Part shown: piece by piece, positions 18,217 through 28,483 of the stretch
How positions within the stretch are numbered: position 1 is the stretch's first letter
How the letters are laid out: the number at the start of each line of letters is the position of its first letter
DNA from: Pseudomonas sp. SG20056
Lineage (GTDB): Bacteria > Pseudomonadota > Gammaproteobacteria > Pseudomonadales > Pseudomonadaceae
DNA: 64,000 bases
Direction: 5' to 3'
Assembly (NCBI RefSeq): GCF_031764535.1
Contig: NZ_CP134499.1
Span: 2,666,001 to 2,730,000 of the forward strand
The notes under the pieces: generated by a model
What the model was told of the DNA's origin: nothing
Seen by the model: only the letters and a program-made list of their open reading frames with translations
Databases searched by the model: none
Translations under genes and position numbers: made by a program

Positions 18217-18876
18217 TCAGCCGGGCAAAGCCTCAGCGGCGAAGTCGCCACTGATCGACAGCGCGTCATCGGCAAACAGATGTGGGTAGCAAGCGGCCAG
18301 ATGACCGAAGAACAGCGGCTCCGGCACATCGGCAAACTGGCCGTGATCACACAGGTATTCCATGTAACGTTCGCCTTGCTGGTTGAGCGGGTGAAATACG
18401 CTGTCACTCAGACCATCGAACTCCAGCGGCGCCACCTTGAATACCCGGCACAGCGCCAGGTTGAACGCCGGCGTAGCCTTGACCCAGCGGCCCTCAAGGT
18501 ACAACTCGGTGTAGCCATGCATGGCGAACACTTCACTGCGCAGCATCTCCAACAGGCGTGGAGTGGCCAGGTGGTTGCGCACATCGGCCAGGCCGATGCG
18601 TGCCGGAATGCCACAATGGCGAGCGCAGGCGGCGAGCAAATTGGCTTTGGGCACGCAGTAACTTTCTCCCGCCTGCAATGCGTGGCTGGCTTTCAAGGTG
18701 TCGGCGTCGCGGCTGAATACATAGGGGTTGTAGCGAATTTCATCGCGCACCGCGTAGTAGAGATTGATCGCCTGTTGACGCGGGTCACGACTGGCCCCGC
18801 GAAATTTTTCTGCGAACTCCACCAGCGCTGGGTGGTCACTATCGGTGAAGCGGCCGGGCTTGAGGTATTCACGCAT
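18217..18876 (-). CDS. Transglutaminase-like domain protein
   Basis: A 219-residue soluble protein. The core has GESYCVPKANLLAACARHCGIPARIGLADV with the presumed catalytic Cys, then FAMHGYTELYLEGRWVKATPAFN with the His. The third catalytic position, usually Asp in a DPT motif, reads TPA here. The start is ATG 18876 with GGAG 8 bases before it. An open frame runs 141 bases further but lacks a good site. It is divergent from fadE. The function could be peptidase-like or non-catalytic. Confidence 0.8.
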   Translation of the reverse strand: MREYLKPGRFTDSDHPALVEFAEKFRGASRDPRQQAINLYYAVRDEIRYNPYVFSRDADTLKASHALQAGESYCVPKANLLAACARHCGIPARIGLADVRNHLATPRLLEMLRSEVFAMHGYTELYLEGRWVKATPAFNLALCRVFKVAPLEFDGLSDSVFHPLNQQGERYMEYLCDHGQFADVPEPLFFGHLAACYPHLFADDALSISGDFAAEALPG

Positions 18877-19029
18877 CAAGGTTTCTCCATGGCTGAGAAA
18901 CCAGTCTAACGACGCGAGTCCGGCCAATGTCACGACGATTCGGCCAAGCTCACCGCTCTTGTCGCCATCAATGACGACTACGCTCGTGATGGTGCGTAAA
19001 TAACGCATTGTCATCATGGAGGACTCTGC

Positions 19030-21477
19030 ATGCTCGCTCTCTGGTTACTCGCCCTGCTGCTTGGCACGGCCTTTCTCGCTCACCGCCGCACCGCCCCCCT
19101 GCTCGCAATGGGTATCGTGGCCAGTTTTCTGATCCTGATGGGCGTGTTCAGCCATGCCCCTTCCTGGCTGATGGGGCTGTTCTGGTTGCTCCTGCTGGCC
19201 GTGGCCTTGCCGCTGCTGTTGCCGCAACAACGCCGTAGCCTGTTCACTGCACCGTTGTTTGCCTGGTTCAAGCGCGTGCTGCCGCCGATGTCGGCCACCG
19301 AACGCGACGCCATCGAAGCCGGCACGGTGTGGTGGGATGGCGAGCTGTTCAGCGGCCGCCCGGATTGGGACACCCTGCTCGCCTACCCCAAGGCGCAACT
19401 CACCGAGGAAGAGCAAGCGTTTATCGATGGCCCGACCGAAGCGCTGTGCGCCATGGTCAGTGACTGGCAGATCGGTCAACAGATGGACCTGCCCGCCGAA
19501 GCCTGGGCACATATCAAGCAACATGGCTTCTTCGCCCTGATCATCCCCAAGCAATACGGCGGTAAGGGCTTTTCCGCCTACGCCCACTCCCAGGTGGCCA
19601 TGAAGCTGGCCACCCGCTCCGGCGACCTGGCCTCCACCGTGATGGTGCCCAACTCCCTTGGCCCGGCCGAACTGCTGCTGCACTACGGCACCGAGGCGCA
19701 GCGTGACCATTACCTGCCGCGCCTTGCACGCGGTGAAGACATCCCCTGCTTCGCCCTCACCGGCCCCCTGGCGGGCTCCGACGCTGGCGCCATGCCGGAC
19801 ACCGGGATCATCTGCAAAGGCCAGTGGCAAGGTGAGGAAGTGATCGGCCTGCGCCTGAACTGGGAAAAGCGCTATATCACCCTCGGCCCCGTCGCCACCC
19901 TGCTTGGCCTGGCCTTCAAGGCTTACGATCCCGAGCACCTGCTGGGCGAAGAGGAAGACCTCGGCATCAGCCTGGCCCTGGTACCCACCGAAACGCCCGG
20001 CGTAGAAATCGGCCGCCGCCATCTGCCGCTCGGCGCGGCCTTTATGAACGGCCCGAACTCCGGCAAGGATGTATTTATCCCGCTGGACTACCTGATCGGC
20101 GGTGAAGAAATGCTCGGCAAAGGCTGGATGATGCTGATGAATTGCCTGTCCGTGGGCCGCTCCATCTCCCTGCCGGCAGTCGGTACCGGCGCAGCCAAGT
20201 TCACCAGCCTGACCACCGGCCAGTACAGCCAGGTTCGCGAGCAGTTCAACGTACCGCTTTCAGCCTTCGAAGGCATTCAGGAAGCCCTGGCGCGTATTGG
20301 TGGCAACGCCTGGCTGATGGACAGCGCACGCATCCTCACCGCCAATGCGGTGGATCTCGGCGAAAAACCCTCAGTGCTCTCGGCCATCCTCAAATACCAC
20401 CTGACCGAACGCGGCCGCGAATGCATCAGCCACGCCATGGACGTGCACGGCGGCAAGGGCATCGTTATGGGCCCGAACAACTACCTGGCGCGCTCATGGC
20501 AAGGTGCGCCAATCTTTATCACCGTGGAGGGGGCCAATATCCTCTCGCGCAACCTGATGATCTTTGGCCAGGGCGCGATTCGCTGCCATCCCTACGTACT
20601 CAAGGAAATGGCCCTGGCCAGCCACGAAGACCAGGATCAGGCGCTGCAGCAATTCGATGAACTGCTACTGCAACATATCGGTTTTGCCGTGAGCAACGCC
20701 GCCAGCAGCCTGCTGCTCAGCCTCGGCTTTGGCGTCTTCAGCCAGGTGCCGGGCGACCGTATCAGCCGTCCTTATTTCCGCGCCCTCAACCGCCTGGCGG
20801 CGTCCTTCGCCCTGCTCGCAGACACCAGCATGATGTTGCTCGGCGGCGAACTGAAACGCCGCGAACGCCTGTCGGCGCGCCTCGGTGATGTACTCAGCCA
20901 CCTTTACCTGGCCTCTGCCGCGCTCAAGCGCTACCACGACCTCGGTTATCCCGAGCATTCACAACCCATGCTGCGCTGGGCCGTGGAAGAAAGCCTGAGC
21001 AAGGCCGAACAGGCGCTGGAAGAGCTGCTCAGCAACTTCCCCAGCAAACTGCTCGGCTGCGCTCTGCGCGTACTGGTATTGCCGCTGGGCCGCCGTCACA
21101 AAGGCCCGAGCGATGAACTGGACGCCGAAGTGGCGGGCATCATCGGCCGTAACAGCGGCGATCCGGCGCTGGAGGAACTGCTCGAAGGCTGTTATCGCCC
21201 ACAAGCCGAACAGGACCCAGTGGGGGCTTTGCAATATGCGATGAACCTGCTGCAAGACGCACAGGGCCTGCAGAAGAAACTGCACAAGGCCGTCAAAGCC
21301 GGCCAGATTCAGGAACTGCCAGGGCAAAGCCTGATCGATACCGCGCTGGCTGCTGGGGTTCTCAGCGCCGATGAAGCGCACAGCCTGCAACAAGCCGAAG
21401 CCGCGCGCCGGATGGTGATCGATGTCGATGACTTCGCCAAGGAAGAACTGACTCTAGGCTCCGGCAAGGTGCGCTAA
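19030..21477 (+). CDS. fadE: FadE-type acyl-CoA dehydrogenase
   Basis: An 815-residue protein of the same length and architecture as E. coli FadE, which makes the first double bond in beta-oxidation. Two hydrophobic segments at residues 1-65 are followed by the acyl-CoA dehydrogenase domain: HGFFALIIPKQYGGKGFSAYAHSQV, STVMVPNSLGPAELLLHYGT, FALTGPLAGSDAGAMPDTG and HGGKGIVMGPNNYLARSW. A DUF1974-type C-terminal region follows. GGAGG-like sequence precedes ATG 19030. Adjacent to a PA2817-family gene. Confidence 0.95.
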   Translation: MLALWLLALLLGTAFLAHRRTAPLLAMGIVASFLILMGVFSHAPSWLMGLFWLLLLAVALPLLLPQQRRSLFTAPLFAWFKRVLPPMSATERDAIEAGTVWWDGELFSGRPDWDTLLAYPKAQLTEEEQAFIDGPTEALCAMVSDWQIGQQMDLPAEAWAHIKQHGFFALIIPKQYGGKGFSAYAHSQVAMKLATRSGDLASTVMVPNSLGPAELLLHYGTEAQRDHYLPRLARGEDIPCFALTGPLAGSDAGAMPDTGIICKGQWQGEEVIGLRLNWEKRYITLGPVATLLGLAFKAYDPEHLLGEEEDLGISLALVPTETPGVEIGRRHLPLGAAFMNGPNSGKDVFIPLDYLIGGEEMLGKGWMMLMNCLSVGRSISLPAVGTGAAKFTSLTTGQYSQVREQFNVPLSAFEGIQEALARIGGNAWLMDSARILTANAVDLGEKPSVLSAILKYHLTERGRECISHAMDVHGGKGIVMGPNNYLARSWQGAPIFITVEGANILSRNLMIFGQGAIRCHPYVLKEMALASHEDQDQALQQFDELLLQHIGFAVSNAASSLLLSLGFGVFSQVPGDRISRPYFRALNRLAASFALLADTSMMLLGGELKRRERLSARLGDVLSHLYLASAALKRYHDLGYPEHSQPMLRWAVEESLSKAEQALEELLSNFPSKLLGCALRVLVLPLGRRHKGPSDELDAEVAGIIGRNSGDPALEELLEGCYRPQAEQDPVGALQYAMNLLQDAQGLQKKLHKAVKAGQIQELPGQSLIDTALAAGVLSADEAHSLQQAEAARRMVIDVDDFAKEELTLGSGKVR

Positions 21478-21541
21478 CGAGGACAGCGGGCGACGTGAGC
21501 CTTATACTTGCGCGCCCGCTTTACCCCTACAGGATTACCCC

Positions 21542-21952
21542 ATGGCCAATACCCACATCGACCATCACCTCGCCCTGCTGCAGCACCTGCGCACCATTCT
21601 GGTCGCCCTGGGCGAAGCCGAGCAGATTCTCGATGACAGCCACGCCATGTACCTAGAGCGCTATGACGAGCTGCTCAGCGACCTGCCGAGCGATCCGGAA
21701 GCCAGCCTCTACCTGGGCCAGGACCTGATCAGCCAGATCTTCCAGCGCTACCCGCAAATCGCCCACCTGGTGCCGCGCGACCTGCTCTGGTTCTTCGGCG
21801 GCGACTGCCTGCATTTCATGCCCGACGAAGAAATCGAAATGTACCAGACCCTTGAAGAACGCCGCTTTTACGCCGAAGAGAACGACGAACCCTTCGACTG
21901 GAATCAGGAAAAACAGCTGCTGGCCATGCCTGCGCAAGGCAGCAAGCACTAA
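21542..21952 (+). CDS. PA2817-family conserved hypothetical protein
   Basis: A 136-residue acidic soluble protein, which I recognise as the small Pseudomonas family named after PA2817. It is largely helical with LVPRDLLWFFGGDCLHFMPDEEIEMYQTLEERR. No signal peptide, membrane segment or catalytic motif is seen. It starts 64 bp after fadE and ends in a strong terminator, so it may share the fadE transcript. Function unknown. Confidence 0.85.
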   Translation: MANTHIDHHLALLQHLRTILVALGEAEQILDDSHAMYLERYDELLSDLPSDPEASLYLGQDLISQIFQRYPQIAHLVPRDLLWFFGGDCLHFMPDEEIEMYQTLEERRFYAEENDEPFDWNQEKQLLAMPAQGSKH

Positions 21953-21970
21953 AGAAGCCTCTGCCAGAAA

Positions 21971-22008
21971 CAAAAAAGCCCGCACGGCATCGCCGGCGGG
22001 CTTTTTTG
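21971..22008 (+). terminator. Rho-independent terminator
   Basis: CAAAAAAGCCCGC and GCGGGCTTTTTTG pair perfectly around a 12-base loop. It ends the plus-strand gene and may also end the minus-strand tRNA transcript that converges on it. Confidence 0.9.
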
Positions 22009-22067
22009 TGGACACTAAAAACAGCACAAACAAAAGCGCCGCTCAGTGAGCGGCGTTCTTGACTATT

Positions 22068-22143
<76 letters not shown>

Positions 22144-22165
22144 ATACAACTTGGTACAACAAAAA

Positions 22166-22241
22166 TGGCGTCCCCTAGGGGACTCGAACCCCTGTTACCG
22201 CCGTGAAAGGGCGGTGTCCTAGGCCACTAGACGAAGGGGAC
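22166..22241 (-). tRNA. tRNA-Glu (TTC), copy 2
   Basis: 76 nt on the minus strand starting GTCCCCTTCGTCTAG. Anticodon loop CCTTTCACG gives TTC, the T arm carries GTTCGAG, and CCA is encoded. It repeats the copy at 22398-22473. Confidence 0.98.
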
Positions 22242-22284
22242 CTTGGAACTTGTCGGCTACCTGCCTGAGCAGATCACCTTAATT

Positions 22285-22360
<76 letters not shown>

Positions 22361-22397
22361 ATGCAACTTGGTTTTAGCAGCACACTTCATAAAGAAG

Positions 22398-22473
22398 TGG
22401 CGTCCCCTAGGGGACTCGAACCCCTGTTACCGCCGTGAAAGGGCGGTGTCCTAGGCCACTAGACGAAGGGGAC
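22398..22473 (-). tRNA. tRNA-Glu (TTC), copy 1
   Basis: First gene of the minus-strand tRNA transcript, 76 nt with CCA encoded and anticodon TTC. A strong promoter lies about 75 bp upstream. Confidence 0.98.
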
Positions 22474-22548
22474 GCAGCCCGGAAACTACAACTTCTATCC
22501 GGCTTCTACACGTTTTGCCGTGAGGCATTGCGCTACGAAGTGGCGCGC

Positions 22549-22577
22549 ATTCTATGGAGCCTTGAAAGGCCCGTCAA
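22549..22577 (-). promoter_or_regulatory. sigma70 promoter of the tRNA operon
   Basis: On the minus strand TTGACG (22572-22577), a 17-base spacer and TAGAAT (22549-22554), followed by a GC-rich discriminator GCGCGCC. That discriminator is typical of stringently controlled stable-RNA promoters. An A/T-rich block (TTTATAAAAATTTTTACA) immediately upstream looks like an UP element. Confidence 0.8.
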
Positions 22578-22696
22578 CCTCTGTGTAAAAATTTTTATAA
22601 ATCAACGACTTCAGCTGCGAATGTGAGGCAGCTCTATCAGCCTCCCGGCTAAGGCACTACACTCGGACGAAAACTGGTGATCGAGAGGCTCCACCC

Positions 22697-23467
22697 ATGT
22701 CCCCACTCGTGATTACCATATTGATTGTTTCTGGCATCGTCGTATTGATCGCCATTGCCTACATCAATCATATGGTCGAGAACAACAAACTGGAGAAGGC
22801 GCGCATCAAGGCTGACCTCAATGATCGCCTGCGCCGCTGCACGGACCTCGCCGAAGCCCTCCCCGGCCAGCTGATGACCCCGGCACTGAAACTGATGCTC
22901 AGTCGCCTGCAATTACACTTCAGTGAACGCATGCTGCCTTTGGAAAAGGGTAACAACGCCCTCAAGGCGCGCATTGAAGAGCTGCGCAAACTGATCGCCC
23001 AGGGCGAGTCAATTACTGTAAACAATCCGCCGCAACCCATCATCAATGAAGCCAAAGCCAAAGAAGTGCGCTTCCAGCTGGAAAACCTTCACGGCCAACT
23101 GACCCGCTGCGCCAAAGACGGGATTATCCCGACCAACGAGGCCAAGCACTGGCTCAAAGAAGTGCGCCATATGCTGACCCAGGTGCACATCGAGTTTTTC
23201 GGCAACCTCGGCCAGCAGGCCCTGCAACAAAATCAACCAGGCCAGGCCCGCCTGGCATTCGAGCGCGGCGCGCAATACCTGCGCAAGCAACCCGACCCAG
23301 CCCCTTACCAGAACGCCCTGAAGAAATTCGAAGAGCAGTTGGCACGCGCCAACGCTATGGTTCTGGAAAGCAGCAAACCCGCCACCGATCTACCGAGCGA
23401 ACTCGATGCCGGCCTGGAATCTCTCGGCGGCGATGACGAGTGGAAGAAGAAGAACATCTACGACTAA
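22697..23467 (+). CDS. Conserved membrane-anchored protein, function unknown
   Basis: A 256-residue protein with one N-terminal membrane segment (VITILIVSGIVVLIAIAYI), then a long helical, probably coiled-coil region (LEKARIKADLNDRLRRCTDLAEALPGQ and LEKGNNALKARIEELRKLIAQG). A TPR-like part follows (QQNQPGQARLAFERGAQYLRKQPD), and the tail is acidic. I know it only as a Pseudomonas conserved hypothetical at this position (PA2820 in memory). It is followed 53 bp later by the GST gene. Confidence 0.85.
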   Translation: MSPLVITILIVSGIVVLIAIAYINHMVENNKLEKARIKADLNDRLRRCTDLAEALPGQLMTPALKLMLSRLQLHFSERMLPLEKGNNALKARIEELRKLIAQGESITVNNPPQPIINEAKAKEVRFQLENLHGQLTRCAKDGIIPTNEAKHWLKEVRHMLTQVHIEFFGNLGQQALQQNQPGQARLAFERGAQYLRKQPDPAPYQNALKKFEEQLARANAMVLESSKPATDLPSELDAGLESLGGDDEWKKKNIYD

Positions 23468-23520
23468 CCCTGCCAGCGCGCGACTTGCGCGCTATCGCCC
23501 TGCCTACGAGTGCCGTGCAA

Positions 23521-24183
23521 ATGAGCCTGACTGTTTATGGCGCCCCGCTGTCACCCTTCGTCCGTAAAGTTCGCCTGTTTCTGGCTGAAAAGAACATGGA
23601 CTACCAGCTGGAAATCATCCTGCCGTTCGGCCAGCCGACCTGGTATCGCGAGCTGAGCCCACTAGGGCGCATTCCAGCCCTGAGGGATTGCGACTTTACC
23701 CTCGCCGACTCCAGCGTGATCTGCCAATACCTGGACGACAAACACCCCGAGCGCCCCTCTCTGCTTGGACAGAATGCCGAACAACGCGCGCAGGTACGTT
23801 GGCTGGAGAAATATGCCGACTATGAACTGGCTCCGCTGTGCACCTTCAGCGTATTTCGCAACCGCGCGCTGAAACCCAGCATGGGCCAGAGCTGCGATGA
23901 AGCCGCCGTACAGAAAGCCCTGCATGAAAAACTGCCGGCGCATTTCGACTACCTGGAACAGACCCTCGGCTCAGCTGACTACCTGGTCGGCGATAGCCTG
24001 ACCCTGGCCGACCTGGCCCTGGCTTGCCAGCTGATCAACATGCAGCATGGCGGCGAGCAACTGGATACGCAGCGCTGGCCCAACCTGAGTGCGCACTATG
24101 CTCGAATCACCGCGCGCGCCTCGGTGCAGGCTGTATTGCCCGGCGAGCTGAAGATGCTCGCCAAGATGGCCGCCAAAGCCTGA
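23521..24183 (+). CDS. Glutathione S-transferase family protein
   Basis: A 220-residue GST. The N-terminal thioredoxin-fold domain begins MSLTVYGAPLSPFVRKVRLFLAEKNMDYQ, with Ser or Tyr near the active site, and has LGRIPALRDCDFTLADSSVICQYLDDKHP (the cis-Pro and glutathione gamma-Glu site). The all-helical C-terminal domain has LVGDSLTLADLALACQL (N-capping box). ATG 23521 is chosen over an upstream frame that overlaps the previous gene. The substrate is unknown. Confidence 0.92.
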   Translation: MSLTVYGAPLSPFVRKVRLFLAEKNMDYQLEIILPFGQPTWYRELSPLGRIPALRDCDFTLADSSVICQYLDDKHPERPSLLGQNAEQRAQVRWLEKYADYELAPLCTFSVFRNRALKPSMGQSCDEAAVQKALHEKLPAHFDYLEQTLGSADYLVGDSLTLADLALACQLINMQHGGEQLDTQRWPNLSAHYARITARASVQAVLPGELKMLAKMAAKA

Positions 24184-24203
24184 GCAATCGCTGACCACCC
24201 AAT

Positions 24204-24233
24204 AAAAAAGCCCAGCGATTGCCGGGCTTTTTT
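24204..24233. terminator. Bidirectional rho-independent terminator
   Basis: AAAAAAGCCC and GGGCTTTTTT pair perfectly around a 10-base loop between the convergent GST and fRMsr genes. Confidence 0.9.
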
Positions 24234-24253
24234 GCCTTGCTTTGAGGACTGGC

Positions 24254-24736
24254 TCAGCAATCAGTCAGTTCGACAAACAACTCGACCAGCAGCTCGATGC
24301 CAGCCTGATCCGCTGTGCTAAACCGCGCCAGCGACGGACTGTCGAGATCGAGCACACCAAGCAAGCGCCCGTCCTTGAACAGCGGCACCACCAGCTCGCT
24401 ATTGGAGGCACTGTCGCAAGCAATATGCCCGGCAAAGGCATGCACATCGTCAACTCGCTGAGTCTGCCCTGTGGCCGCGGCGGCGCCGCAGACACCGCGA
24501 CCGAAAGGAATGCGCACGCAGGCTACTTTGCCCTGGAAAGGTCCGAGCACCAGCTCCTCACCACGGGCCAGGTAAAAACCTGCCCAGTTCAGGTCGCTCA
24601 GCTCCTGAAACAGAAACGCTGAGAACTGCGCTGCATTGGCAATAAAGTCGCGCTCCCCGGCCAACAGCGCCTGCAGTTGCGCCACCAGCAGTGGGTAGCC
24701 GTCGAGCCCCTGCCCGCTTTGTTGTAGATCAATCAT
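24254..24736 (-). CDS. msrC: Free methionine-R-sulfoxide reductase (GAF domain)
   Basis: A 160-residue single-GAF protein. Three Cys, in VACVRIPFGRGVCG and HIACDSASNSELVVP, are spaced 10 and 24 residues apart. That matches Cys84/Cys94/Cys118 of E. coli fRMsr (YebR/MsrC), which reduces free Met-R-sulfoxide with thioredoxin. SNSELVVPLFKDGRLLGVLDLDS is the rest of the substrate pocket. It overlaps the upstream DUF815 gene by 8 bases. A protein-Met reductase (msrB) lies 5 kb away. Confidence 0.92.
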   Translation of the reverse strand: MIDLQQSGQGLDGYPLLVAQLQALLAGERDFIANAAQFSAFLFQELSDLNWAGFYLARGEELVLGPFQGKVACVRIPFGRGVCGAAAATGQTQRVDDVHAFAGHIACDSASNSELVVPLFKDGRLLGVLDLDSPSLARFSTADQAGIELLVELFVELTDC

Positions 24737-25622
24737 CGTGCTTACTCAGTAGTTGCAGCCCCACCCAGTCGCGGGCGAATTGATAGGCGCAGCGCCCATT
24801 ACGATTACCACGCCCCAAGGCCCAGCGTATGGCAGCCTTTTCCAGCTCGTCGTGCCATTGCCAGACCAAGCCGGCCTGCGCGGCATGCACCCCGACCCAG
24901 TGGCGGACCACGTCGAGGAAATGCTCCTGAGTGAAGGGGTAGAACGACAACCACAGGCCGAAGCGGTCAGATAGCGCAATCTTGTCTTCCACCGCCTCGT
25001 TGGGGTGCAGCTCGCCATCGACTCGCTGCCAGCTTTCGTTATCGCTCTGCTTTTCCGGCAACAGATGGCGACGGTTGGAGGTGGCATACAGCAACACATT
25101 GTCCGGCGCACGCTCCAGGGAACCATCGAGCACGGTTTTCAGCATGCGGTAATCACCCTCACCGGCCTCGAACGACAGGTCATCGCAGAACAACACAAAA
25201 CGCTGCGGTAGCTCGCTCAGCTGCTCGACGATACGCGGCAGATCGGCCAAATGATCACGTTCAATCTCGATCAGACGCAGCCCCGCTGCCGCATGCTCGG
25301 TCAGCAGCGCCCGCACCAGCGATGACTTACCCGTACCACGCGCGCCCCAGAGCAACGCATGGTTGGCCGGCAGACCCTGGATAAACTGCTGGGTATTGCG
25401 CGCCAACTGGGCCCGCTGAAGATCGACCCCGATCAGATCATCCAGATTCACATCCAGACTGACCTGCAGCGGCGCGAGAAAACCACTGCGACCATCGCGC
25501 TGCCAACGTACCGCCAGGCTCTGCTGCCAGTCGATAACCGGACGCTGTATCGGCAATAAGGGCTCTAAGCGGGCCAGTACAGCCTCAGCGCGCAACAAAA
25601 AATCACTTAAACGCGAATCCAC
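24729..25622 (-). CDS. DUF815-family AAA ATPase
   Basis: A 297-residue P-loop protein: Walker [20 protein letters not shown], Walker [13 protein letters not shown], sensor [14 protein letters not shown] and AAA elements [21 protein letters not shown]. This is the DUF815 family, whose cellular job is not established. The start is set at GTG 25622, with GGAG six bases before it. An upstream in-frame TTG at 25643 has no such site. Cotranscribed with the fRMsr gene, and divergent from sagS with 99 bp between starts. Confidence 0.85.
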   Translation of the reverse strand: MDSRLSDFLLRAEAVLARLEPLLPIQRPVIDWQQSLAVRWQRDGRSGFLAPLQVSLDVNLDDLIGVDLQRAQLARNTQQFIQGLPANHALLWGARGTGKSSLVRALLTEHAAAGLRLIEIERDHLADLPRIVEQLSELPQRFVLFCDDLSFEAGEGDYRMLKTVLDGSLERAPDNVLLYATSNRRHLLPEKQSDNESWQRVDGELHPNEAVEDKIALSDRFGLWLSFYPFTQEHFLDVVRHWVGVHAAQAGLVWQWHDELEKAAIRWALGRGNRNGRCAYQFARDWVGLQLLSKHDD

Positions 25623-25721
25623 AACACACTCCAGGGTTTTCAAGCAACTCTGCCACTGCCGTCCGGCAAAACAGATGGGCTATGCTTGGCAAGCTACTCA
25701 ACACGAGAACAACCGGCCCAT

Positions 25722-28034
25722 ATGGATATAGCGCTAACCCAACGCCTGTCATTCAAACAGGCCGGCTTGACCGTATTGGTAGCCTTTATCCTCGGCACGG
25801 CGCTCAGCTTGATACAGGTGGGCATCGATTATGCCAGCGAAGATGCCTCCATCAACCGCGAGATCAACGCGTTGATGGAAATCAGCCACAACCCGGCTGC
25901 ACGCATCGCCTACAACATCGACGCCGAACTGGCCCAGGAACTGGTGCTGGGGCTGCTGCGTTCTCCAGCTGTGATCAGCGCACAGATCATCGACAACAAC
26001 CAGCTGACGCTGGCCAGTGTCAGCCGCCCAGCCATGGAAAGCCGCTACCGAATAATTAGCGACTTCATGTTCGGCGAGCGCCGGCACTTCGAAACCGCCC
26101 TGTTTGTCAGTCACTCGCCCAATGAAGCCCTCGGCAAACTAAGCCTGGAAGTCGACACCTACGCCTTTGGCAGCCACTTCCTCAATCGCTCGCTACTGAC
26201 CCTGCTGACCGGCTTCGCTCGCAGCCTGCTGTTGTCGCTGATCCTGCTGGTGCTGTTCTATTTCATGCTGACCAAGCCGCTGACCGGGTTTATCCGCGCC
26301 CTCAGCGAGCGTGACCTGCGCAGCCCCAACAACGCCAAGCTGCCCTACCCGCCGAACCATGAGCGCGACGAAATTGGCGTACTGGTTGATGTGACCAACC
26401 GCCAGCTAAGCAGCATCGCCAGTGAAATCGAGCAACGCCAGCAAGCCGAAGGTCGCCTGACCCGTTACCTGGCCGAGCTGGAAGACATGGTCTCGGCGCG
26501 CACCGAGCAACTGGAAGCCGCCAATAGTCGCCTGCTCGACTCCAACCGCGAGCTGGAGCAAGCCAAACGCACGGCCCTGGACATGGCCCAGGCGCGCTCA
26601 GCCTTCCTGGCCAACATGAGCCATGAGATCCGCACACCACTCAACGGTTTGCTGGGCATGCTGGCACTGTCGCTGGACGGCCCACTGAATAACGAGCAGC
26701 GCCAGCAGCTATCGATTGCCCACGACTCCGGTAAGGTGCTGGTGGAGCTGCTCAACGACATTCTCGACCTGTCGAAATTCGAGGCTGGGCAGCTGGAGCT
26801 GGAACAGATCCCCTTCGACCTGGCGAGCATGGTTGAAGACACCGCTAATCTGCTGTCACAGAACGCCGCGCCTGGAGTTGAACTGACCTGCCTGATCGAC
26901 CCACTGCTGCCCAACCAGCTGCTCGGCGACCCAACGCGGGTCAGACAGATTGTCAGCAATCTGCTGTCCAATGCCTTGAAGTTCACCCGCTTTGGCCGCG
27001 TCGATATCAGCGTCAGCGCCCAGGCCAGTGGCGTCAGGATCATTGTCCGCGACACCGGCATCGGGATTGCCGAAGACGCCCAGGCGCGGATTTTCCATCC
27101 GTTTGCCCAAGCCGGGGTTGGTATCACCCGACAATTTGGCGGCACCGGCCTAGGCCTGGCTCTGACACGTCGCCTCTGTGAAGCCATGCACGGCCAGCTC
27201 AGCCTGGAGACACAGGAAGGTTTTGGCAGCACCTTCAGCGTCGACCTGCCGCTGCCTGGGCAAGCCAGCACTAAACAGCTTCCCCTGCTGCATGGGCGCA
27301 TTGTTGGGCTTAGCCCGGCCAGCTCGGGGCTCAGTGAACAACTGGCAAGCCTGCTGCCGAGCTGGGGCCTCCAGTATCAGCATCTGGATACTGATGCCGC
27401 GCTGGGCCAGCTTGATGCCGATCTGCTGATCAGCGATTGCCCACAGCGCCTGAATGAGCTGCGCACGCTTTCCAACCTGCCGATCCTGTTGGTCAGCGCC
27501 TACGGCAACTTTCTCAGCAGTGAGCAGGTGGAAAAACTCTCACCTATCGAACAGCTGGCCCGGCCGCTGTCACGCCAGGCGCTGCTGCAGGCCCTGCGCC
27601 GCGCCCTCGGTCAAGACGAAGCACATGCCGCCGAACAGCACAGCGAGCCGCAACGCAACCGCCAGGCGCGCGTCCTGTTGGTGGAGGACAACCCAGTCAA
27701 TCAGCTTGTAGCCAAGGGCATGCTGGGCAAACTCGGCTGCGAGGTGCTGCTGGCCAATCATGGTGGCGAAGCGCTGGCCTTGCTGGAAACCCAAGCGGTC
27801 GATCTGATTCTGATGGACTGCAATATGCCGGTCATGGATGGCTATGAAACCACCCGGCGGATTCGCCAGAAAAGCGAGTTCGCCGAGCTACCGATCATCG
27901 CCCTGACGGCCAACGCACTGTCCGATGAGCGCGAGCGCTGCCGCGCTGCGGGAATGGATGACTACCTGGCCAAGCCCTTCCGCAAGGATGAGCTGGCAGC
28001 CCTGCTCGATCAGTGGTTAAGCACCATAAACTGA
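25722..28034 (+). CDS. sagS: SagS-like hybrid sensor histidine kinase
   Basis: A 770-residue membrane hybrid kinase. Hydrophobic segments near residues 10-35 and 165-190 flank a periplasmic sensor ([23 protein letters not shown]). A coiled coil leads to HisKA ([15 protein letters not shown], phospho-His 301) and HATPase ([24 protein letters not shown]). The C-terminal receiver has phospho-Asp 699 in [17 protein letters not shown] and the AKPF lysine. In P. aeruginosa SagS controls attachment and the switch to biofilm tolerance through HptB and BfiSR. ATG 25722 is used rather than an upstream TTG. Its 3' end overlaps ospR. Confidence 0.93.
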   Translation: MDIALTQRLSFKQAGLTVLVAFILGTALSLIQVGIDYASEDASINREINALMEISHNPAARIAYNIDAELAQELVLGLLRSPAVISAQIIDNNQLTLASVSRPAMESRYRIISDFMFGERRHFETALFVSHSPNEALGKLSLEVDTYAFGSHFLNRSLLTLLTGFARSLLLSLILLVLFYFMLTKPLTGFIRALSERDLRSPNNAKLPYPPNHERDEIGVLVDVTNRQLSSIASEIEQRQQAEGRLTRYLAELEDMVSARTEQLEAANSRLLDSNRELEQAKRTALDMAQARSAFLANMSHEIRTPLNGLLGMLALSLDGPLNNEQRQQLSIAHDSGKVLVELLNDILDLSKFEAGQLELEQIPFDLASMVEDTANLLSQNAAPGVELTCLIDPLLPNQLLGDPTRVRQIVSNLLSNALKFTRFGRVDISVSAQASGVRIIVRDTGIGIAEDAQARIFHPFAQAGVGITRQFGGTGLGLALTRRLCEAMHGQLSLETQEGFGSTFSVDLPLPGQASTKQLPLLHGRIVGLSPASSGLSEQLASLLPSWGLQYQHLDTDAALGQLDADLLISDCPQRLNELRTLSNLPILLVSAYGNFLSSEQVEKLSPIEQLARPLSRQALLQALRRALGQDEAHAAEQHSEPQRNRQARVLLVEDNPVNQLVAKGMLGKLGCEVLLANHGGEALALLETQAVDLILMDCNMPVMDGYETTRRIRQKSEFAELPIIALTANALSDERERCRAAGMDDYLAKPFRKDELAALLDQWLSTIN

Positions 28035-28483
28035 TCAAGCAGCACGCCCACCTGGCTGCGCAGCGCGGCAAGCTGATCAAGATCAATCCCGCGCTCGCAC
28101 AGTAGCTGGTTTTTCAGCGGCAACACCTGCTCACGCAAGGCGCAGCCGGCCGGGGTTAGCGCCAAGTGCACCTCACGCTCATCACTGGCCGAACGCTTGC
28201 GCTGCAACAACCCTTGCAGCTCCAGACGCTTGAGCAGCGGCGTCAGCGTGCCGGAATCCAGTAACAGGCGCTCGCCCAACGCCTTGACCGTTGGCAGCGC
28301 CGGCGGTTGCTGCTGCCACTCCCACAGCACCAGCATGGCCAGGTACTGCGGGTAGGTCAGGCCGAGCTGGTCGAGCATGGGCTTGTAGGCGCGGATCACC
28401 GCCCGTGAAGCGGCGTAGAGTTTGAAACACAGCTGGTTGTCCAGCTGCAGCCCCTCGTCCACGTGCAAGCTGGCCTGGGTCAT
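28010..28483 (-). CDS. ospR: OspR, MarR/OhrR-family peroxide sensor
   Basis: A 157-residue MarR-type regulator of the OhrR branch. [20 protein letters not shown] carries the conserved N-terminal redox Cys (Cys19). The wHTH is [25 protein letters not shown], with wing [16 protein letters not shown]. OspR in P. aeruginosa represses itself and the adjacent glutathione peroxidase and affects virulence traits. The ATG overlaps the gpx stop by 4 bases, so gpx-ospR is one operon. The 3' end overlaps sagS by 25 bp tail to tail. A further Cys at about residue 129 could be a redox partner. Confidence 0.93.
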   Translation of the reverse strand: MTQASLHVDEGLQLDNQLCFKLYAASRAVIRAYKPMLDQLGLTYPQYLAMLVLWEWQQQPPALPTVKALGERLLLDSGTLTPLLKRLELQGLLQRKRSASDEREVHLALTPAGCALREQVLPLKNQLLCERGIDLDQLAALRSQVGVLLDQFMVLNH

